From the NCBI RefSeq assembly GCF_018613675.1, contig NZ_JAGGPQ010000006.1:1-64000 (forward strand): a DNA stretch of 64,000 nucleotides. The letters are read 5' to 3'. Of the stretch, positions 60,234-64,000 are shown one piece after another (positions within the stretch are counted from its first letter, which is position 1; each line of letters begins with the position of its first letter). The translations under genes and the position numbers were made by a program. The DNA comes from Arthrobacter sp. ISL-85 (GTDB lineage: Bacteria > Actinomycetota > Actinomycetes > Actinomycetales > Micrococcaceae). A model generated the notes under the pieces. It ran no database searches, had not been told where the DNA came from, and saw nothing but the letters and a program-made list of their open reading frames with translations.

Positions 60234-60860
60234 GCAGATGTCTGGGTGGAGTACACCCGCAATGCTGCCGCGTTGGTTGAAAAGCTGCGGGTACTGCCAC
60301 GCGATGACCACGCCACCTGGGCGAAGGCAGCCCGGGAAGTTTCAGGGGCATTTGCAGCATGGTCACATCGACTCGAACCCACGCCCGGACCGCTGGCTGC
60401 GACCGCTGCGGAGCTGTCCCGCACAGCGCAGTTGCGTGCACCACGCCAGCACAGCAAACCTGTACCACTGCCGTCCATCGCGGGGACGGCCATGCTATTC
60501 ATGGCAGCGTCGAGCAAGAACAAGACAGCGGCCCAAGCCGCCCTCATGCTGCAGCTAGTGAACACTGCCTTTGCCATCCACGAGATGCACCAGCAATCCG
60601 GACGCACACGGGAGGCGCAGCGCATCCGCGCCGTCGTGACCGAACAGCTGAAGCCTTTCGCTGCCACGATGCCTAAACCAGTCACGGTAGGCGCACCCGA
60701 GCAAGCCGCGTCAGAACAGATGCCGGCGCCAAAGTCCGTGGAACTTGGTCTTCGCGGCATGGCTCCCATCCGCCCAGGTTCGGCCGTGCCCACCACACCC
60801 ACTCCAACGAAGAACCACCAGCACACTGGGCGCCAATCCGGCCCTGGACTCGACCGATAA
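60234..60860 (+). pseudogene. Truncated relaxase/mobilisation protein (C-terminal fragment)
   Basis: About 208 codons (ADVWVEYTRNAAALVEKLRVLP... to TGRQSGPGLDR) resembling the C-terminal region of actinobacterial relaxase/mobilisation nucleases: helical, alanine-rich, with KTAAQAALMLQLVNTAFAIHEMHQQ and a proline-rich tail. The catalytic N-terminal domain, with its HUH and tyrosine motifs, is absent. Its coding sequence begins within a base or two of where the opposite-strand hydrolase fragment ends. It is followed by the coiled-coil gene 30 bases later, as in intact plasmid or integrative-element operons. The family call is by resemblance and is moderate. Confidence 0.55.
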
Positions 60861-60890
60861 AGAAGAACACCAAGTGCAAGGGGGAACACC

Positions 60891-62123
60891 ATGAGTGAAT
60901 CAGATGGAATCGATGACGTCCTGGACGGCGGAATGCGCCAGTCGCTGCTGATCGCCTCACGTGTCGCCGAAACCCTGGCCCGCCGCCGGCAGGAACTGCA
61001 ACGGCAGAGGGAACAGCAGGACGCCCAGGCAGCGCATGAAGCGCAGGCCCAACTGGCCGCCCAACGCAGCGCCGCACGCGCAGCACTCTCGCCTATCGGG
61101 AAGGATCAGTGGTGGGACAAAGCGCAACCCAACGACATTGCCACCGCCCACGCTGTGGCAGAAGCCTGGAAAGACCACGACCCAGCGGCGCTGGCAGCCG
61201 CCGAACGCATTAGGCAGGAGGTCCTGACCCGCTACGGGATCGACACCCGCGACGTCGGCCCGGACATCGCATACCTGCAATCAGGCATTGAAACCATCAC
61301 GGCAGAACGGGCCCGGCAAGAGGCACTGGCACTGAGTCAAGAAGAGGCCCGCAAGGCAGCCACTGAACAGGAGAAAGCCATGCAGCTGCTCGCAGCGGCC
61401 CGCGCCGAAGAACTGCGCGCCCAAGCCAAAAAGCTGGCCCCTGAAATGGAACGCCACCAGGTACCCGTGGAGTACCTTGCCAACCCCGAGCTGGCACAGG
61501 CCCTGCAGTGTGCCCACAACGCGAAAACCCCGGCGGCAGCCGCGGCCGCTGACGCGGACATCAAGGAACGGATGTTCCTCATCGGCAAGGACGGCATCAA
61601 CGGACCCGACATCGACCAGCTGCGCCAAGAAACCACGGCCAACATCAACGGTGCCAACGAGTCCCATTTCAAGGATCCCGAGTTCGTCAAAGCCGCGAAG
61701 GAGATGCACGAAGCCAAACTCCTGGCTGAGGGAGGATTCCAGGGGTCGGAACGGTCGCCAATGGAGCAGCGGTACGAACGCGCAGAGAAGGAACTCTTCG
61801 CCCGCCTCGAAGGCGTCGGCCGCGAAATCGAAAACCGTGTCACCGGCAACGACAGCAGCCGGCTCAAAGACCAGGGACTGAAAGCCGAAAGCACGTCGGC
61901 CACCGACTACGGCTCAGCCGAGCGGCAGCAAGCCTTTGCGGCATCCTTGGCCGCTACCGGCGCAAGCGAAACCCAAGTTCGCGGCCGAGCCGCAGCGGAA
62001 CGTAGCGAGGCCACACACCCCAGCGCTGCCGTCATCACGGGCAAAGGAGCAGTCAAAGCTAGGAAGACCCGCTCAGGAGCCGCCGTTGGCGCCGAGAGGA
62101 CCAGGAATGGGCCCGCTCGATAG
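60891..62123 (+). CDS. Coiled-coil protein of a mobile element, unknown function
   Basis: A 410-residue Ala/Gln/Glu-rich protein with long predicted coiled coils at about residues 25-65 (LARRRQELQRQREQQDAQ) and 135-200 (ITAERARQEALALSQEEARKAA). A basic C-terminus (KARKTRSGAAVGAERTRNGPAR) follows. The short motif ELFARLEGVGREIENR at about residues 302-317 recurs as a decayed copy near 63,220. AAGGGGGAACACC precedes the ATG. Position directly after the relaxase fragment suggests a part in conjugation or plasmid biology. No domain is recognised and no membrane segment is seen. Confidence 0.75.
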   Translation: MSESDGIDDVLDGGMRQSLLIASRVAETLARRRQELQRQREQQDAQAAHEAQAQLAAQRSAARAALSPIGKDQWWDKAQPNDIATAHAVAEAWKDHDPAALAAAERIRQEVLTRYGIDTRDVGPDIAYLQSGIETITAERARQEALALSQEEARKAATEQEKAMQLLAAARAEELRAQAKKLAPEMERHQVPVEYLANPELAQALQCAHNAKTPAAAAAADADIKERMFLIGKDGINGPDIDQLRQETTANINGANESHFKDPEFVKAAKEMHEAKLLAEGGFQGSERSPMEQRYERAEKELFARLEGVGREIENRVTGNDSSRLKDQGLKAESTSATDYGSAERQQAFAASLAATGASETQVRGRAAAERSEATHPSAAVITGKGAVKARKTRSGAAVGAERTRNGPAR

Positions 62124-62128
62124 GACTG

Positions 62129-62287
62129 ATGAAGAAGGGAGCCACTGTGCCAAGGCCGGCAAGACCCATAGGGGCAGCAGTGGGCGTTGAGAGGCAAGAG
62201 CGGCCCGAGCCGCTCAATCAACCGACACTAGGGGGCAGGCTAAGAAAGGGGCCTTCTGCCCTGATGACCTCTGAGAGAAAGCCGTAG
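62129..62287 (+). CDS. Possible 52-residue basic small protein
   Basis: A short frame (ATG 62129, TAG 62285-62287) encoding a basic, Pro/Arg-rich peptide with PIGAAVGVERQERPEPL in the middle. The words AAVGVER recall AAVGAER at the C-terminus of the preceding gene, so it may have arisen by duplication. An AGGA lies 4 bases before the ATG. It is too short for family assignment and may be non-coding. Confidence 0.35.
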   Translation: MKKGATVPRPARPIGAAVGVERQERPEPLNQPTLGGRLRKGPSALMTSERKP

Positions 62288-62326
62288 ATTCGCCTAACTT
62301 CGACCTCGATATGAGCGGAGGGGCTG

Positions 62327-63193
62327 ATGGGCGGCATCCAATTGCTTGATTTCGTGGTGCCAGGAGTAGGAGCGCTGGTCCTGCTTACCAGCGCTCCTAC
62401 GCGGGTCACTTGGCATGCCATCAGGACTAACCGTCGTCGCTCGAGTGTTTTACCTACTTTTACTTTCTTGGATGTTGATTCCAAAGATCAATACGAACGG
62501 TTGATCGATCCTGATTGGATTCGAAGCGCAACAGCGCGACCCCGCGCCTACAGCACTATCAGCCAAAATCTGGAGCGTTGGATCCACAGCGCTTACGCCA
62601 TCGTGGCAGGACTGATTCTTCAACTGCTCGCTCCCGTGATCGGCAGAGAACGTGCGCAGAAGACGCTCCAGGACGTCGAGGCCTCTGAGGATCGTTACCC
62701 TCCGTTGGCGAACAGGGATTTTTTAGACATAGACCTCGGTCAACGTCCCCTCGCACCCAAGGCGAATCCGCTCTGGAACTATGACGAGAGTATTCTGCGA
62801 CACTTCCTGCGTCGGTTAGAACATGATGAATTCCTTATACTCAACCCTGAATACCGAACACGGATGGCGTACCCACGGAGGCGCCACTCCTATACGGACC
62901 ATGTTGTTCTGAAGCGAACAGCGGCGGTTATCGAACCCTTCTTCAAGTTTGGGTTTGCTTGGATCAGGGGCATAACCATCCTGGCATTCTTCGTTGATCT
63001 AGTCGTTGCTCCGCTAGTGCAAGACCCCGATCCCTTCGTTCGCAACCTGTTCAGCATCTGCAAACAGGCGTGGGGATCAGGGTTTGACGTGTTGGTCGCC
63101 CTTGCTTGGGCCAAAAGCCAAGGCGTGTCCCGCTCAGATACCAAATCCCGCAATGAAGAAAAGAGCGGCGACACAAAGGACCCCGAACCGTAA
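62327..63193 (+). CDS. Membrane protein of unknown function
   Basis: A 288-residue protein with an N-terminal hydrophobic stretch (LLDFVVPGVGALVLLTSAP, about residues 5-23), a second near AYAIVAGLILQLLAPVIG and a third near IRGITILAFFVDLVVAPLV. A soluble middle part has RFLRRLEHDEFLILNPEYRTRMAYPRRRH. GGAGGGG lies 4 bases before the ATG. Its composition is less GC-biased than neighbouring chromosomal genes, which points to recent transfer. The first 25 codons include a perfect 14-bp inverted repeat. No family is recognised. Confidence 0.7.
   Translation: MGGIQLLDFVVPGVGALVLLTSAPTRVTWHAIRTNRRRSSVLPTFTFLDVDSKDQYERLIDPDWIRSATARPRAYSTISQNLERWIHSAYAIVAGLILQLLAPVIGRERAQKTLQDVEASEDRYPPLANRDFLDIDLGQRPLAPKANPLWNYDESILRHFLRRLEHDEFLILNPEYRTRMAYPRRRHSYTDHVVLKRTAAVIEPFFKFGFAWIRGITILAFFVDLVVAPLVQDPDPFVRNLFSICKQAWGSGFDVLVALAWAKSQGVSRSDTKSRNEEKSGDTKDPEP
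62366..62400. repeat. Perfect 14-bp inverted repeat inside a reading frame
   Basis: GTAGGAGCGCTGGT and ACCAGCGCTCCTAC face each other across a 7-base loop about 40 bases inside the membrane-protein gene. Such a stable hairpin so close to a start codon is unusual. It could slow translation, mark an RNA-level control element or suggest a later true start. Confidence 0.85.
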
Positions 63194-63219
63194 CGCGGCC
63201 TCTCCATCCATGATGGGTG

Positions 63220-63269
63220 GGAACTCTTTGCCCGCCTTGAAGGGGTCGGCGTCGAGATTGAAAACCGTG
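63220..63269 (+). repeat. Decayed duplicate of part of the coiled-coil gene
   Basis: Fifty bases match 61790-61839 of the coiled-coil gene at about 42 positions and still read ELFARLEGVGVEIENRG before a stop. The flanks do not match. This is a remnant of a second copy, evidence of duplication and decay in the mobile region. The rest of 63194-63490 holds no gene apart from the inverted repeat at 63428. Confidence 0.75.
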
Positions 63270-63427
63270 GACCCGAGCAGGGGTAGCCGTCGGAGCTGAG
63301 AGGTCGAAAAGCGGTCTCGCCCCGCAAGATGTTTGCCCGGCTGCGGCGTACGAGCACAACCCGCACGGAGCCCATCGCGGGAGGCCCTGGCGATCAGCCA
63401 CTGGGATCAGCCAGTGAGCTGATATTC

Positions 63428-63464
63428 TGCATCGGCCCACGTCAAACACATGTGGGCCGATGCA
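63428..63464. repeat. 13-bp perfect inverted repeat before the last gene
   Basis: TGCATCGGCCCAC and GTGGGCCGATGCA lie 11 bases apart, 27 bases before the start codon of the last membrane protein. It could be a terminator of the upstream unit, an operator, or a recombination/transfer site of the mobile region. Confidence 0.75.
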
Positions 63465-63490
63465 AGAGCTGCACTATATTGGGGGAAAGC

Positions 63491-64000
63491 GTGTCAGAAA
63501 CAGCCATAAGCAATACCGAACAAACGTGGCCGACTTGGAAGAAGGGTGTGCAAATCGGGCTTCTCACGGCCGGCTTCCTAGCGACCTTTGGATTGCCTAT
63601 CTTCCTACTCCATTTGGCGTCAGATGCCCTCCGTGACAACCGGGTGGCTGCGGATCAATACAGCGCATGGTCTTACGGACTGGTGCTACTTGGTCCTGGC
63701 TTATTCGTAACGAGCCTTCTTGCTATGGCCAGCGCTCTGCCAAAGGTATGGCGAACGCTGTCCGGGCTCCTTGCCGCAGGGTTAGCCATCTACATTTACG
63801 TGCAACTGGGGCAGCTAGGCAAGGATTTCTTCATCCCGGTTGCTCTGGGCATTGTGAGCGTCGTCTACTGCTTGCTAGCCGACGCTTTCACGCCGAATGG
63901 CCCGGACAGTCCCGAACCGGCTGCAGCGCCTGGGGAGGACAGTCCTGAGCCGGATGCAGCGCTTGGGGAGGACAGTTCTGAACCGGCTGCAAAGCCTGGG
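63491..64000 (+). CDS. Membrane protein with C-terminal 11-residue repeats (cut by window end)
   Basis: A frame open to the end of the window (at least 170 residues, no stop reached). GGGGGAAAGC lies before the GTG start. Four hydrophobic spans are visible: VQIGLLTAGFLATFGLPIFLL, WSYGLVLLGPGLFVTSLLAMA, LSGLLAAGLAIYIYVQLG and FIPVALGIVSVVYCLLADAF. The C-terminus is then made of about 11-residue units (DSPEPAAAPGE, DSPEPDAALGE, DSSEPAAKPG) from a 33-bp tandem repeat starting at 63905. The tail is acidic and proline-rich, perhaps a flexible linker. No family is recognised. It is likely part of the accessory region. Confidence 0.65.
   Translation, partial: MSETAISNTEQTWPTWKKGVQIGLLTAGFLATFGLPIFLLHLASDALRDNRVAADQYSAWSYGLVLLGPGLFVTSLLAMASALPKVWRTLSGLLAAGLAIYIYVQLGQLGKDFFIPVALGIVSVVYCLLADAFTPNGPDSPEPAAAPGEDSPEPDAALGEDSSEPAAKPG

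Noticed and set aside
1..64000. tRNA or rRNA genes and CRISPR arrays.
   Set aside because: No cloverleaf with a TTCGA-type T-loop, no rRNA stretch and no regularly spaced repeats of the needed length were seen.

Overview
The window is a high-GC chromosome segment with strongly G/C-ending codons, GTG starts, many ATGA/GTGA/TAATG gene overlaps and actinobacterial family types (LLM flavin monooxygenases, DUF1684, ROK/LacI/GntR/LysR regulators, CehA/McbA-type PHP enzymes, DUF3500). This fits a soil Micrococcaceae such as Arthrobacter or Pseudarthrobacter; the genus is inferred from protein family resemblance, not from a marker gene. No rRNA, tRNA, CRISPR array or intact insertion sequence was seen.

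Layout. 1-3.8 kb: a DUF559 nuclease-like protein, a membrane-anchored protein of unknown role and a HerA-like ATPase. 3.8-12.8 kb: a GNAT acetyltransferase and an FAD/NAD(P)-binding protein, divergent from a polar amino-acid ABC transporter, a frameshifted DUF1684 gene and two LLM monooxygenases; the gene set resembles S-substituted-cysteine salvage operons. 13.0-20.4 kb: tricarboxylate use (MatC-like carrier, DctA-like symporter, PrpF-family isomerase, TcuA-like flavoprotein, LysR and GntR regulators) plus a 28-residue cysteine-rich ORF. 20.6-32.5 kb: a ROK-regulated glycoside regulon with a sugar ABC transporter, PHP metallohydrolase, GH38 alpha-mannosidase, Gfo/Idh dehydrogenase and IolE-like TIM barrel; near-identical 23-bp palindromes lie at both outer promoters.

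32.9-43.9 kb: a LacI-controlled TRAP transporter and dehydrogenase/gluconokinase operon, convergent with a BKACE/short-chain dehydrogenase/LacI cassette. 44.0-46.8 kb: a lysophospholipase-like hydrolase, an LLM oxidoreductase and a PEBP protein. 47.3-58.4 kb: a divergent catabolic cluster around a LysR gene (flavin hydroxylase, alpha/beta hydrolase, amidohydrolase on one side; MFS carrier, FAH-family enzyme, DUF3500, CaiB CoA-transferase, enoyl-CoA hydratase on the other), flanked by gene-poor DNA. 58.7-64 kb: decayed mobile-element territory, with an abrupt junction near 60,233 between a truncated hydrolase and a truncated relaxase-like gene, followed by a coiled-coil protein, unknown membrane proteins and a duplicated gene fragment.

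A family of four near-identical palindromic intergenic repeats sits at gene 3' ends through the first 44 kb. The window reads as a series of regulated catabolic islands, each with its own importer, enzymes and regulator, followed by a recombination-prone accessory zone.
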